64,000 nt of DNA from CAYFZO01 sp965223735 (GTDB lineage Bacteria; Pseudomonadota; Gammaproteobacteria; Poriferisulfidales; Oxydemutatoraceae): positions 1,302,001-1,366,000 of the forward strand of contig OZ245010.1 in NCBI GenBank assembly GCA_965223735.1. The letters are read 5' to 3'. The notes under the pieces were generated by a model that did not search any database, was not told the origin of the DNA, and saw only the letters and a program-made list of their open reading frames with translations. Below, piece by piece: positions 35,263 through 43,579 of the stretch (position 1 is its first letter; each line of letters starts with the position of its first letter). The position numbers and the translations under genes are program-made.

Positions 35263-36036
35263 CTACAGCCGCACTTCGACGCCGCGTTTGCGCAGATGCT
35301 TTTTGGCTTCACGGATGGTGTATTCCTGAAAATGGAAAATGCTTGCGGCCAGCACTGCGTCGGCGAATCCGTCGGTGATGCCCTCGGCCAGATGCTCAAG
35401 CGTGCCGACACCGCCGGAGGCAATGACGGGTATCGGCACGGTTTCGCTGATCGCGCGCGTCAATTCAATGTCGAAACCGGCGCGCGTGCCGTCGCGGTCC
35501 ATGCTGGTTATCAGGATTTCGCCGGCGCCGGCTGCTGCCATGCGTTGCGCCCAGTCCACCGCGTCGATACCCGTCGGCGTGCGCCCGCCGTGCGTAAACA
35601 CTTCCCACCCGTCGGCGTCGGCATCGGCGTCTTTGCGCTTCGCGTCGATTGCGACGATCAGGCATTGCGAGCCGACTTTGTCGGCGGCGTGTTGCACCAG
35701 ATCGGGGTCGGCGACTGCGGCGGTGTTGATAGCGACTTTGTCGGCGCCTGCGTTCAGCAGGTCGCGGATGTTCCTGACGGTGCGGATGCCGCCGCCGACG
35801 CTGAGCGGGATGAAGACCTGTCCGGCAACTTGTTCGACGACGTCGATCATCGTCCGTCGGTCATCGGAACTCGCGGTGATGTCGAGGAACGTGATTTCGT
35901 CAGCGCCTTCTTCGTTGTAACGCGCCGCGACTTCGGCCGGGTCGCCGGCGTCCTTGATGTCCACGAATTTCACGCCCTTGACGACGCGCCCCGCGTCCAC
36001 ATCGAGGCAGGGAATAATCCGTTTGGCGAGGCTCAT
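35263..36036 (-). CDS. hisF: imidazole glycerol phosphate synthase, cyclase subunit
   Basis: 257 residues from the ATG at 36036, which overlaps the hisA stop (ATGA). TIM barrel with catalytic Asp in IIPCLDVDAGRVVKG and in the second half SMDRDGTRAGFD; phosphate-binding loops SVGGGIR and IASGGVG. It uses ammonia channelled from HisH to close the imidazole ring. C-terminus KHLRKRGVEVRL is typical. Confidence 0.97.
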   Translation of the reverse strand: MSLAKRIIPCLDVDAGRVVKGVKFVDIKDAGDPAEVAARYNEEGADEITFLDITASSDDRRTMIDVVEQVAGQVFIPLSVGGGIRTVRNIRDLLNAGADKVAINTAAVADPDLVQHAADKVGSQCLIVAIDAKRKDADADADGWEVFTHGGRTPTGIDAVDWAQRMAAAGAGEILITSMDRDGTRAGFDIELTRAISETVPIPVIASGGVGTLEHLAEGITDGFADAVLAASIFHFQEYTIREAKKHLRKRGVEVRL

Positions 36037-36779
36037 GCGCTGTCGCTGCACAGGCGGTCGGCGAGCGCCTGCGCTTTTTTGAGGTTCACGGTTTTTTCGT
36101 ACAGGGCGCGGCCAACGATGATGCCGGTGATGCCTTCCTCGCCGGTTTTGCACAGCGCCTCAATGTCCTTGGTTTTGCTTACGCCGCCGGCGGCGATGAC
36201 CGGCGTGTGAACAGCCGCTGCGAGTCGGACGGTGGCTTCTATGTTCAGCCCCGTCATCATGCCGTCGCGGCTGATGTCGGTAAAGATGATGGCGGCTACG
36301 CCGTCCTGTTCAAAGTGTTGCGCCAGATCCAGGATCTCGTGATGCGAGATCTTTGACCAGCCGGCGGTGGCCACCTTCCCCTCCTTGACGTCGAGGCCGA
36401 CGATGGTATGGCCGGGAAATTCAATGCACAGGTCTTTGACGAAGTGAGGTTGCGTGATGGCGCTTGTGCCGATAATGACGAACTGGACCCCGCAGTCCAG
36501 GTAAGTCTGAACCGTATCCTCGTCGCGAATGCCGCCGCCGATCTGCACCTCGACGTTCGGAAACTGCTGTGTGATCTCGGAGATGATCGGCGCGTGTACC
36601 GGTTTGCCGCCAGCGGCGCCGTCGAGATCGACGATATGCAGCCGCCGCGCGCCGGCGTCAACCCACTGTTGGGCGACGGCGAGCGGGTCGTCGGAGAACA
36701 CTGTCTCCTCGTTCATATTGCCTTGGCGCAAGCGCACGCACTTGCCGCCCTTCAGGTCGATTGCCGGGATGATCAACAT
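36033..36779 (-). CDS. hisA: phosphoribosylformimino-5-aminoimidazole carboxamide ribotide isomerase
   Basis: 248 residues from MLIIPAIDLKGG at 36779. TIM barrel paralogous to HisF; the acid-base Asp residues lie in PAIDLKGG and FTDISRDGM, and the phosphate loops in QIGGGIRDED and AAGGVS. Performs the Amadori rearrangement of ProFAR. Eight bases after hisH. Confidence 0.96.
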   Translation of the reverse strand: MLIIPAIDLKGGKCVRLRQGNMNEETVFSDDPLAVAQQWVDAGARRLHIVDLDGAAGGKPVHAPIISEITQQFPNVEVQIGGGIRDEDTVQTYLDCGVQFVIIGTSAITQPHFVKDLCIEFPGHTIVGLDVKEGKVATAGWSKISHHEILDLAQHFEQDGVAAIIFTDISRDGMMTGLNIEATVRLAAAVHTPVIAAGGVSKTKDIEALCKTGEEGITGIIVGRALYEKTVNLKKAQALADRLCSDSA

Positions 36780-36786
36780 GGCGTGG

Positions 36787-37419
36787 TCACTCGCCTTTCC
36801 AACGGACAAAGTTACGCAGCAATTGCAAACCGTTCAGGGCGCTTTTTTCAGGATGGAATTGAACCGCAAAGACAAAGCCGTCGGCGATGGCGCAGGTGAA
36901 ATTATCACCGTAGTTTGCCGTCGCCGCAACAATGCGCTCGTCGTCCGGCACCGTGTAGTAGCTGTGCACGAAATAAAAATGCGAGTCGTCGGCAATGTCG
37001 CGCCACAGTGGATGACCGGTGTGTTGCCTGACCTGATTCCAGCCCATATGCGGGATTTTTCTCCCGGGCCGGGTTTCGCCCCCGAAGCGACGTACTTCGC
37101 CTGCGAACAGGCCGAGGCAGGCGGCGCCGTTATTTTCCTCGCTGCGCTCGAAAAGGATCTGCAACCCCATGCAGATGCCGAGAAAAGGTTTTTCTGCTGC
37201 CGCCCGCACGATCGCGTCGGCGAGACTGCTGCCGTTCAGAGCGTTCATGCAGTCGAGTGCTGCACCCTGCCCCGGGAACACGATCTTGTCCGCGTTCGCG
37301 ATGTCGCGGCGGTCGTTGATGACACTGACTTGCGCGTCCTCGCCTGCGATCGTTGTCAGCGCGCGGTGGACGGAATGCAGGTTGCTCATTCCGTAATCGA
37401 CAATGGCAATGGATTGCAT
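36787..37419 (-). CDS. hisH: imidazole glycerol phosphate synthase, glutamine amidotransferase subunit
   Basis: 210 residues. Class I amidotransferase with the nucleophile Cys in FLGICMGLQILFE, the catalytic His-Glu in AVQFHPEKS, and the oxyanion segment FPGQGAALDCM. Feeds ammonia to HisF. Confidence 0.96.
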   Translation of the reverse strand: MQSIAIVDYGMSNLHSVHRALTTIAGEDAQVSVINDRRDIANADKIVFPGQGAALDCMNALNGSSLADAIVRAAAEKPFLGICMGLQILFERSEENNGAACLGLFAGEVRRFGGETRPGRKIPHMGWNQVRQHTGHPLWRDIADDSHFYFVHSYYTVPDDERIVAATANYGDNFTCAIADGFVFAVQFHPEKSALNGLQLLRNFVRWKGE

Positions 37420-37538
37420 GGCGGTGGTTGCGTTGTATCGGGTTTTGCGTTGTGTATGGCGTTATCTGACGCGGACGATGGTTGCCTGCTGTCTGAAGCG
37501 GCGGCCGGGCCGGGCAGGCCCGTTCTGGTGCGCGATGT

Positions 37539-38135
37539 TCAGAGGAGGTCTTTTGTCGAAGGTAAAACGTCTCCCATGCGGGCGTCCATTGCCACCGCCA
37601 TCCTGACAGCGCGCGCGAAAGATTTGAAGATGGTTTCTGCAATGTGGTGGCTGTTGGCTCCGCGCAGATTATCTATATGCAGCGTCGCCGGCGCGTGATT
37701 TGCGAAGCCCTGAAAGAATTCGTGGATCAGGTCCACGTCAAACTCACCGATGCGCGCACGTGGATACGCGACGTGATATTCGAGACCCGGGCGTCCTGAA
37801 AAATCAATCACCGTACGCGACAACGCCTCGTCGAGCGGCACGTAAGCGTGGCCGTAGCGGCGGATGCCGCGCTTGTCGCCGAGCGCCCGACTGAAAGCCT
37901 GTCCGAGCGTGATGCCGAGATCTTCAACAGTATGGTGGTAATCCACTTCGAGGTCGCCGGTCGCCTTGATCGTCAGGTCCAGGCAGGCGTGCTTTTTCAA
38001 CTGCTCGAGCATGTGTTCAAGAAAGGGAATGCCGACGTCGAGTGTGCCGCCGCCGCCTCCGTCAAGCGCAAGATCGACGCTGATCTGCGTTTCTGCGGTG
38101 TCACGGTTGATGGAGCTTTTGCGCGGCGCGGGCAT
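37539..38135 (-). CDS. hisB: imidazoleglycerol-phosphate dehydratase (monofunctional)
   Basis: 198 residues from MPAPRKSS at 38135 (an ATG ten codons upstream at 38165 is possible). Manganese enzyme; metal-binding motifs EHMLEQL, DYHHTVEDLGI and NSHHIAETIFKSFARA are intact. No fused phosphatase domain, as in most bacteria outside the enterics. Heads the hisB-hisH-hisA-hisF-hisE run; 119 bases separate it from hisH. Confidence 0.95.
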   Translation of the reverse strand: MPAPRKSSINRDTAETQISVDLALDGGGGGTLDVGIPFLEHMLEQLKKHACLDLTIKATGDLEVDYHHTVEDLGITLGQAFSRALGDKRGIRRYGHAYVPLDEALSRTVIDFSGRPGLEYHVAYPRARIGEFDVDLIHEFFQGFANHAPATLHIDNLRGANSHHIAETIFKSFARAVRMAVAMDARMGDVLPSTKDLL

Positions 38136-38246
38136 GACGCGGGATGTCTGTCTGTGTGCGGTCAAAGCGTGATGATAGCCTAATTCATTGCCTGAAGTAA
38201 ATTTTTCGGGCGCAAGCCCGGCCGGGGCATATCACGCGCCGCGCGC

Positions 38247-38345
38247 AAAATCGCGGGGAATAAGATGCGTACCTGCAACGGGGTTTGCTTGAGGGTAAAT
38301 GAGCAGCGCAAGCATTTGCGTAATACAGCAGGCGCTCAAGAACTG
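38247..38345 (+). repeat. solitary IS200/IS605-end-like repeat (copy B)
   Basis: Between hisB and dtd. AAAATCGCGGGGAATAAGA (38247-38265) resembles 30417-30435, and AAATGAGCAGCGCAAGCATTTGCG with the downstream GCAGGCGCTC (about 38297-38338) resembles the left-end region of the tnpB element. Both copies fold the same hairpin around a GCAT loop. No transposase is present, so this is a MITE-like remnant or an end left after excision. Its edge provides the stop codon of dtd. Confidence 0.55.
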
Positions 38346-38782
38346 TGTGATCTGAGCAGGAACGTGGTCGGCCCATTGTTGACCAATCTCACCTCCATGT
38401 CCGCGCCGAAGCAGCCCGCCTTGACAGGCGAATACTGTCCGGCGGCGCAGGCGACCGTCCATTCAAACAGCCTTTTGGCCGTCTCCGGTTCGGCGCCGCC
38501 CGAGAAACTCGGACGCATGCCTTTGCGGGTGTCGGCGGTCAGCGTGAATTGCGGCACGAGCAGGACTTCGCCGCCGACATCGGCGACGTTGCAGTTCATG
38601 CGCCCGGCCTGATCGGCAAAAATGCGATAACCGAGGATGCGTTCGACCATGCGCCGGCAGACCGCCTCGTCGTCTCGCGGCTCGATGGCGATGAACGCGA
38701 GCAGGCCGGGTTTGATTGAAGCGACGGTCTGCGCCTCGATTTTCACCGAGGCTTCGTTGACGCGCTGCAACAGGGCGATCAT
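38336..38782 (-). CDS. dtd: D-aminoacyl-tRNA deacylase
   Basis: 148 residues. Hydrolyses D-amino acids (and glycine) from mischarged tRNAs. Family motifs: MIALLQRVNEASVKI, GLLAFIAI, PQFTLTADTRKGMRPSF and NNGPTTFLL. Two oddities: the usual SQxxL motif reads PQFTL, replacing the active-site serine by proline, and the usual GPVTF reads GPTTF. The last residues (RSHSS) and stop come from the adjoining repeat element. Starts within the stop of the iminopeptidase gene (ATGA). Confidence 0.9.
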   Translation of the reverse strand: MIALLQRVNEASVKIEAQTVASIKPGLLAFIAIEPRDDEAVCRRMVERILGYRIFADQAGRMNCNVADVGGEVLLVPQFTLTADTRKGMRPSFSGGAEPETAKRLFEWTVACAAGQYSPVKAGCFGADMEVRLVNNGPTTFLLRSHSS

Positions 38783-39729
38783 CTGAATCGCCGCGCCATT
38801 TCGTCGGTTGCAGAGACGAGGTGATGCACGATGCCGGTTTCACCGGCGGCGTGGCCGGCGTCGGCGACAACGTGCAGTTGCGCCTGCGGCCAGTGGCGGC
38901 GCAACGCGAAAGCCTGATCCGCCGGGCACACGATGTCGTAGCGTCCGTGGACAATCACGCCCGGGATGTCGCGCAGGCGATGTGCGTTGTCGAGCAGTTG
39001 GTTGTCGCGTAGGAAGACGTTGTTCACGAAGTAATGACACTCCAGGCGGGCGAGGCTCAGCGCCGTATGGGGTTCGTTAAAATGCGCCGCCGTTTTCTGA
39101 TCGGGCAGCAGCGTCAGCAGTTGTCCTTCCCAGTTTGACCACGCGCGCGCGGCTTCGAGCCGTGTTGCAGGGTCGTCCGAGGTCAGGCGCCGGTAGTAAG
39201 CCGCCACCATATCGCTTCGCTCTTCGGGCGGGATCACTTGTTCAAAATCCCGCCACAGGTCGGGGAACAGCACGTTCGCGCCATCCTGGTAAAACCACTG
39301 GATGTCCTTGTCGCGGCAAAGGAATATCCCGCGCAACACCAGCGCAAGGCAGCGTTCGGGGTGGGTCTCTGCATAAGCCAGCGCCAAGGTTGAACCCCAC
39401 GAGCCGCCGAACACCAGCCAGCGCTCAATGCCGCAATGCCGCCGCACAGTCTCGAGGTCGGCGATCAGGTGTCTGGTGGTGTTGTCGGTGAGTTCGGCGT
39501 GGGGCGTTGACCGTCCGCAACCGCGCTGGTCGAGCAGGATCACGCGGTAAGTCGCGGGATCAAAAAAACGCCGGTGCCAAGGCTCGCAGCCGGCGCCGGG
39601 GCCGCCGTGCAGAAACACCGCCGACACGCCGTCAGGCGTACCGCATTCTTCGACGTAGATCGAGTGAGTGTCGTCAACGTCGAGATGAAAATGAGTGCGG
39701 GCTTGTATCTCGGGATACAGCGTTTTCAT
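38779..39729 (-). CDS. pip: proline iminopeptidase
   Basis: 316 residues from MKTLYPEI at 39729. Alpha/beta hydrolase releasing N-terminal proline from peptides. Diagnostic features: HGGPGAGCEPWHRRFFDP, DQRGCGRSTPHA, nucleophile Ser in FGGSWGSTLALAYA, cap-domain signature WSNWEG, Asp in HGRYDIVCP and His in DAGHAAGE. Coupled to dtd by a four-base overlap. Confidence 0.95.
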   Translation of the reverse strand: MKTLYPEIQARTHFHLDVDDTHSIYVEECGTPDGVSAVFLHGGPGAGCEPWHRRFFDPATYRVILLDQRGCGRSTPHAELTDNTTRHLIADLETVRRHCGIERWLVFGGSWGSTLALAYAETHPERCLALVLRGIFLCRDKDIQWFYQDGANVLFPDLWRDFEQVIPPEERSDMVAAYYRRLTSDDPATRLEAARAWSNWEGQLLTLLPDQKTAAHFNEPHTALSLARLECHYFVNNVFLRDNQLLDNAHRLRDIPGVIVHGRYDIVCPADQAFALRRHWPQAQLHVVADAGHAAGETGIVHHLVSATDEMARRFR

Positions 39730-39825
39730 TGTCAAAAGCAAGCCGTGCTCTTTTGGGAATTATACGGTGCAGGTGCATAATGCCGGGCAGGTCGTTGGCG
39801 GGCCGGTGATGAGGTGCGGGAGCGC

Positions 39826-40734
39826 ATGAAGAAACAAGTCAAGCGATGCCGGCGTTGGGTTTTCAGTGTGCTGGGAGTGTCGCTGCTGCGGCTGGTGTCC
39901 AGGCGGGTTCCGCTGGCGTTAAATCAGGCGATCGGTTCAAAGCTGGCTGGCGTGATTTCCGCATTCAAGCGGCGGGCACAACGGGTGGCGCGGATTAATA
40001 TCGCGATATGTTTTCCCGATATGGCCGAAGCTGAACGGCGCCGGATCACGCGCGACAGTTTCCGCGAGGTTGGCAAGCTGGCGTTTGAGGCGGGCTATTT
40101 GTGGCACGCCGGCGCGGCGCGCGTCCGCGCGCTGGTGACAGAGGTCGAGGGTGAGGCGATACGCCGACGCGCCGAAGCCCTCGGCGGCGTCGTTTATGCG
40201 ACGCCGCATTTGGGCTGTTGGGAGTTGGCGGGGTTGTATGTTGCGCTTGAGCGCCCGCTTTACTGCCTGTATAAGCGGGCGCCTTTCGGTATGGTCGAGC
40301 GGTTTATCCGCAGCGGCAGGGAAGCCGGCGGACTCAAGCTGTGCTTGTCGGATGCAAATGGCGTCAGGCGACTGTTGCGCGCGCTTGGCAACGGCGAGAA
40401 CGTCGGCATCCTGCCCGACCAGGTGCCGCCCGTCGGCTACGGGGTGCTTGCGCCGTTCTTCGGGCATCCGGCTTATACGATGACGTTGCTGTCGAAACTC
40501 GCCCGGCGCGCGCCCGTCGTATTTGTGCTTGCGGAGCGTCTGCCGCGCGGACGCGGCTACCGCGTGTACTTTGCCGAACCCGCGGCGGGCATTAATGACA
40601 CCGACCCGGTGGTCGCGGCAACCGCGGCCAATGCGACGGTCGAAGGTCTCGTGCGCCGTTGTCCGCAACAGTACTTCTGGACGTACAAACGCTTTGACCG
40701 CAGCGGCGCCGAGGTTTATCACCGCCGGCACTGA
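39826..40734 (+). CDS. LpxL/HtrB-family lysophospholipid/lipid A acyltransferase
   Basis: 302 residues from ATG 39826 (GTG 39814 possible). Membrane-associated acyltransferase of lipid A biosynthesis. An N-terminal hydrophobic segment (WVFSVLGVSLLRLVSR) is followed by RVARINIAICFPDM, the catalytic HxxxxE in TPHLGCWELAG, the LYKRAP motif and ILPDQVPP. Adds a secondary acyl chain to lipid A or a related lipid; which position cannot be told. Convergent with trkH. Confidence 0.9.
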   Translation: MKKQVKRCRRWVFSVLGVSLLRLVSRRVPLALNQAIGSKLAGVISAFKRRAQRVARINIAICFPDMAEAERRRITRDSFREVGKLAFEAGYLWHAGAARVRALVTEVEGEAIRRRAEALGGVVYATPHLGCWELAGLYVALERPLYCLYKRAPFGMVERFIRSGREAGGLKLCLSDANGVRRLLRALGNGENVGILPDQVPPVGYGVLAPFFGHPAYTMTLLSKLARRAPVVFVLAERLPRGRGYRVYFAEPAAGINDTDPVVAATAANATVEGLVRRCPQQYFWTYKRFDRSGAEVYHRRH

Positions 40735-40769
40735 GCACGCGGGTTCCGGCGCAACGGTTTCAGGGGCGG

Positions 40770-42206
40770 TTACTTGCGCCAGAAAGCGGGCGTGAACACG
40801 ACCAGCAAGGTAAAGATCTCGAGCCGCCCGAGCAGCATCGAGATGCACAGCAGCCATTTGTCGTAATCGCCGAGCCCCGCGTAATTCATGCTGACCTGCC
40901 CGAGTCCCGGCCCCAGGTTGTTCAGCGTTGCCGCGACCGCCGAGAAGGCGGTGACTTCGTCGATACCTGACGCCAGCAGGAGCATGATCATCACCACGAA
41001 TACGCCGACGTAGGCCGAGAAAAACCCCCACACCGCGTTCATAACCCGCAGTTCAACGGTCTTGCCGTTGATTTTGACCGGCACCTCGGCTCTGGGGTGT
41101 ATCAGCGACAGCATCTCGCGCAGGCCTTGTTTGACCAGCAGCCAGAACCGGATGACCTTGATGCCGCCGCCGGTCGAACCGGCGCAGCCGCCGATGAAAC
41201 TGGCCGAGATCAGGAGCACCGGCAGGAAGCCGGGCCACGCGCTGTAGTCGGTCGTGGTGAAGCCGCTGGTGGTGGCGATGGAGACCGCCTGAAAGATGCC
41301 GTGATGCAGGGCGCCGTCGGTATTCTGTGTCAGCAGGTAGATGACGGTGATCGCGAGAATGACGGCGATCAGCGACAGGTAAACCTTGAATTCGCTGTCG
41401 CTGCGGTAACTCTCGAGGGTGCGCCGGCGCAAGGCCGTGAAGTGAAGGGCGAAATTGGCGCCGGCGATCAGCATGAAAACCACCGCGACAGCGTTGATCG
41501 CCGCGTTGTCGAAATAGCCGATGCTCGCGTCGTGCGTCGAGAACCCGCCGATGGCGATTGTCGAGAACCCATGACAGATTGCATCGAATACCGACATTCC
41601 CGCAAAGTAGTAAGACACCGCGCACAGCACGGTCAGCAGAAAATACACGTACCATAGCGCTTTGGCGGTTTCGGTGATGCGCGGTGTCAGTTTGGTGTCC
41701 TTGATCGGGCCCGGGGTTTCCGTGCGGTACAGCTGTATGCCGCCGACGCCGAGTAGCGGCAGCACGGCGATGGCGAGCACGATGATGCCGAGTCCTCCCA
41801 GCCACTGCAGGATCTGGCGGTAAAACAAGATCGCGTGCGGCAGCGCGTCGAGTCCCGTCAGCACGGTTGCCCCCGTCGTGGTCAGCCCCGACACCGATTC
41901 AAACACCGCTTCAACGAGGCTGACGTCGGGGTGCTCGGCCAGATAGAACGGGAGCGCGCCGAACGCGCCGAGCCCGGTCCAGAACAGCACCGCCGCGAGA
42001 AACCCGTCGCGCAGGCGCAGCTCGCCGGTCAGCTTGCGCGTCGGCAGCCACAGTGCGAAGCCGGTGCCCAGCGTGATCGCGAAAGCGAGAGTGAACGGGC
42101 GCAGATTGCTTTCTTCGTATAGCAGGCCGACCGCCGCCGAGGCCAGCATCACCAGACTGAACATCATCAGCAGGATGCCGAGCACTCTTAGAACGAGCAG
42201 GTGCAT
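40770..42206 (-). CDS. trkH: Trk-type potassium uptake protein TrkH
   Basis: 478 residues. Membrane subunit of Trk with four M1-P-M2 repeats; the four selectivity-filter loops are visible as TTTGATVL, STIAIGGFSTHD, ATTSGFTTTD and LNNLGPGL. Works with the NAD-binding TrkA encoded just upstream; the trkA stop and the trkH start touch at 42206. Confidence 0.95.
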   Translation of the reverse strand: MHLLVLRVLGILLMMFSLVMLASAAVGLLYEESNLRPFTLAFAITLGTGFALWLPTRKLTGELRLRDGFLAAVLFWTGLGAFGALPFYLAEHPDVSLVEAVFESVSGLTTTGATVLTGLDALPHAILFYRQILQWLGGLGIIVLAIAVLPLLGVGGIQLYRTETPGPIKDTKLTPRITETAKALWYVYFLLTVLCAVSYYFAGMSVFDAICHGFSTIAIGGFSTHDASIGYFDNAAINAVAVVFMLIAGANFALHFTALRRRTLESYRSDSEFKVYLSLIAVILAITVIYLLTQNTDGALHHGIFQAVSIATTSGFTTTDYSAWPGFLPVLLISASFIGGCAGSTGGGIKVIRFWLLVKQGLREMLSLIHPRAEVPVKINGKTVELRVMNAVWGFFSAYVGVFVVMIMLLLASGIDEVTAFSAVAATLNNLGPGLGQVSMNYAGLGDYDKWLLCISMLLGRLEIFTLLVVFTPAFWRK

Positions 42207-43579
42207 CAGAAGAAAGTGGCGCTGACCTGAAACAGTGCCTCGACTTCTGGAATACGGCGTTTGTCGTTCAGGAACAGGATGATGTGGTCGTTGGGCTCGA
42301 TGACGACGTCATGATGCGCCATGTACACTTTGTCGTTGCGCACAACGGCGCCAATGGTCACATTGGGGGGGACCCGAATGCGATTGAGCCTGCGGCCGAC
42401 CAGGCGCGAAGTGTTGGCGTCGCCGTGGGCGACGCCTTCGATCGCCTCCGCCGCACCGCCGCGCAGCGAGTGCACGGTAACCACGTCGCCTTTGCGGATA
42501 TAGCGCAGCAGCGCGCCGACCGAATCCTGTTGCGGCGAAATCGCGACGTCTATGCGATCGCTTTGGATCAGGTCCACATAGCTCGGGCGGTTGATCAGGG
42601 ACATGACTTTGCGGGCGCCGAGATGTTTCGCAAGCATCGCCGATAAAATGTTGTCTTCATCGTCGCTGGTCAGTGCGCAGAACACGTCGGTGCAGTCCAC
42701 GTTCTCTTCAATCAGTATCTCTTCACTCGAGGCGTCGCCGCGCAGCACGATTACGCCGTCGAGGCGTTCGGCGAGGTAACGCGCGCGCTGCTTGTCGCGT
42801 TCGATGATCTTGACCTTATAGTCGTCGGTGAGCAGTTCGGCGAGATGCATTCCGATGCGTCCCCCGCCGGCGATGAGTACGCGCAGGCAGGGTTCTTCGG
42901 CGTTGCGCAGGGCTGCGGCCATCGTGCGCACCTGTTCTTCGACCGCGAGAAAAAACACCTCGTCGCCGCTTTGCAGCTTGGTCGTGCCGCCGGGAATGAT
43001 CATGCGGTTGTTGCGGTAAATGGCCGAGATGTGTATGTCAACGTCGGGTATCAATGTCGGGATGTCGCGTACCTGCTTGTCGATCAATTGCCCTCTGCGC
43101 TCTGCTTTTGCCGCGACCATCAGCAGGCGCCCATTGACGAATTCAACCACCTGTAATGAACCGGGGTACTTGATCAGGCGGTAGATATTCTTTGAGACCA
43201 GTTGCTCGGGGCTGATCAGAACGTCCACCGGCACCGCGTCTTTTTCAAACAACGCCGGGTTTTCAAGGTAGGCGGCCGAGTGGATCCGGGCGATTTTGGT
43301 CGGGATGTGGAACAGCGTATGCGCGACCCGGCAGGCGACCATGTTGACTTCGTCGTTTGGCGTCAGTGCGGCCAGCATATCGGCGTTCTCGGCGTCGGCG
43401 TGGTGCAGCACGTCGGGGTGCGAGGGGAAACCGGCGATGGTCCGCAGATCAGCCTGGTCGTGATAGACGCGCAGGAGTTCGGCTTTTTCGTCTATCAGCG
43501 TGATGTCGTTGGCTTCGTCGGCGAGAATTCGCGCGAGGGAGCCGCCGACACGACCGGCGCCGAGGATGATGATCTTCAT
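42206..43579 (-). CDS. trkA: Trk potassium uptake regulatory subunit TrkA
   Basis: 457 residues: two RCK halves, each with a Rossmann nucleotide-binding loop (IIILGAGRVGGSLARIL at the start and RVLIAGGGRIGMHLAELL in the middle) and TrkA-C domain (ending HDVVIEPNDHIILF). It gates TrkH in response to NAD(H) and ATP. Lies directly behind the NtrX-like gene, with one base shared. Confidence 0.96.
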   Translation of the reverse strand: MKIIILGAGRVGGSLARILADEANDITLIDEKAELLRVYHDQADLRTIAGFPSHPDVLHHADAENADMLAALTPNDEVNMVACRVAHTLFHIPTKIARIHSAAYLENPALFEKDAVPVDVLISPEQLVSKNIYRLIKYPGSLQVVEFVNGRLLMVAAKAERRGQLIDKQVRDIPTLIPDVDIHISAIYRNNRMIIPGGTTKLQSGDEVFFLAVEEQVRTMAAALRNAEEPCLRVLIAGGGRIGMHLAELLTDDYKVKIIERDKQRARYLAERLDGVIVLRGDASSEEILIEENVDCTDVFCALTSDDEDNILSAMLAKHLGARKVMSLINRPSYVDLIQSDRIDVAISPQQDSVGALLRYIRKGDVVTVHSLRGGAAEAIEGVAHGDANTSRLVGRRLNRIRVPPNVTIGAVVRNDKVYMAHHDVVIEPNDHIILFLNDKRRIPEVEALFQVSATFF

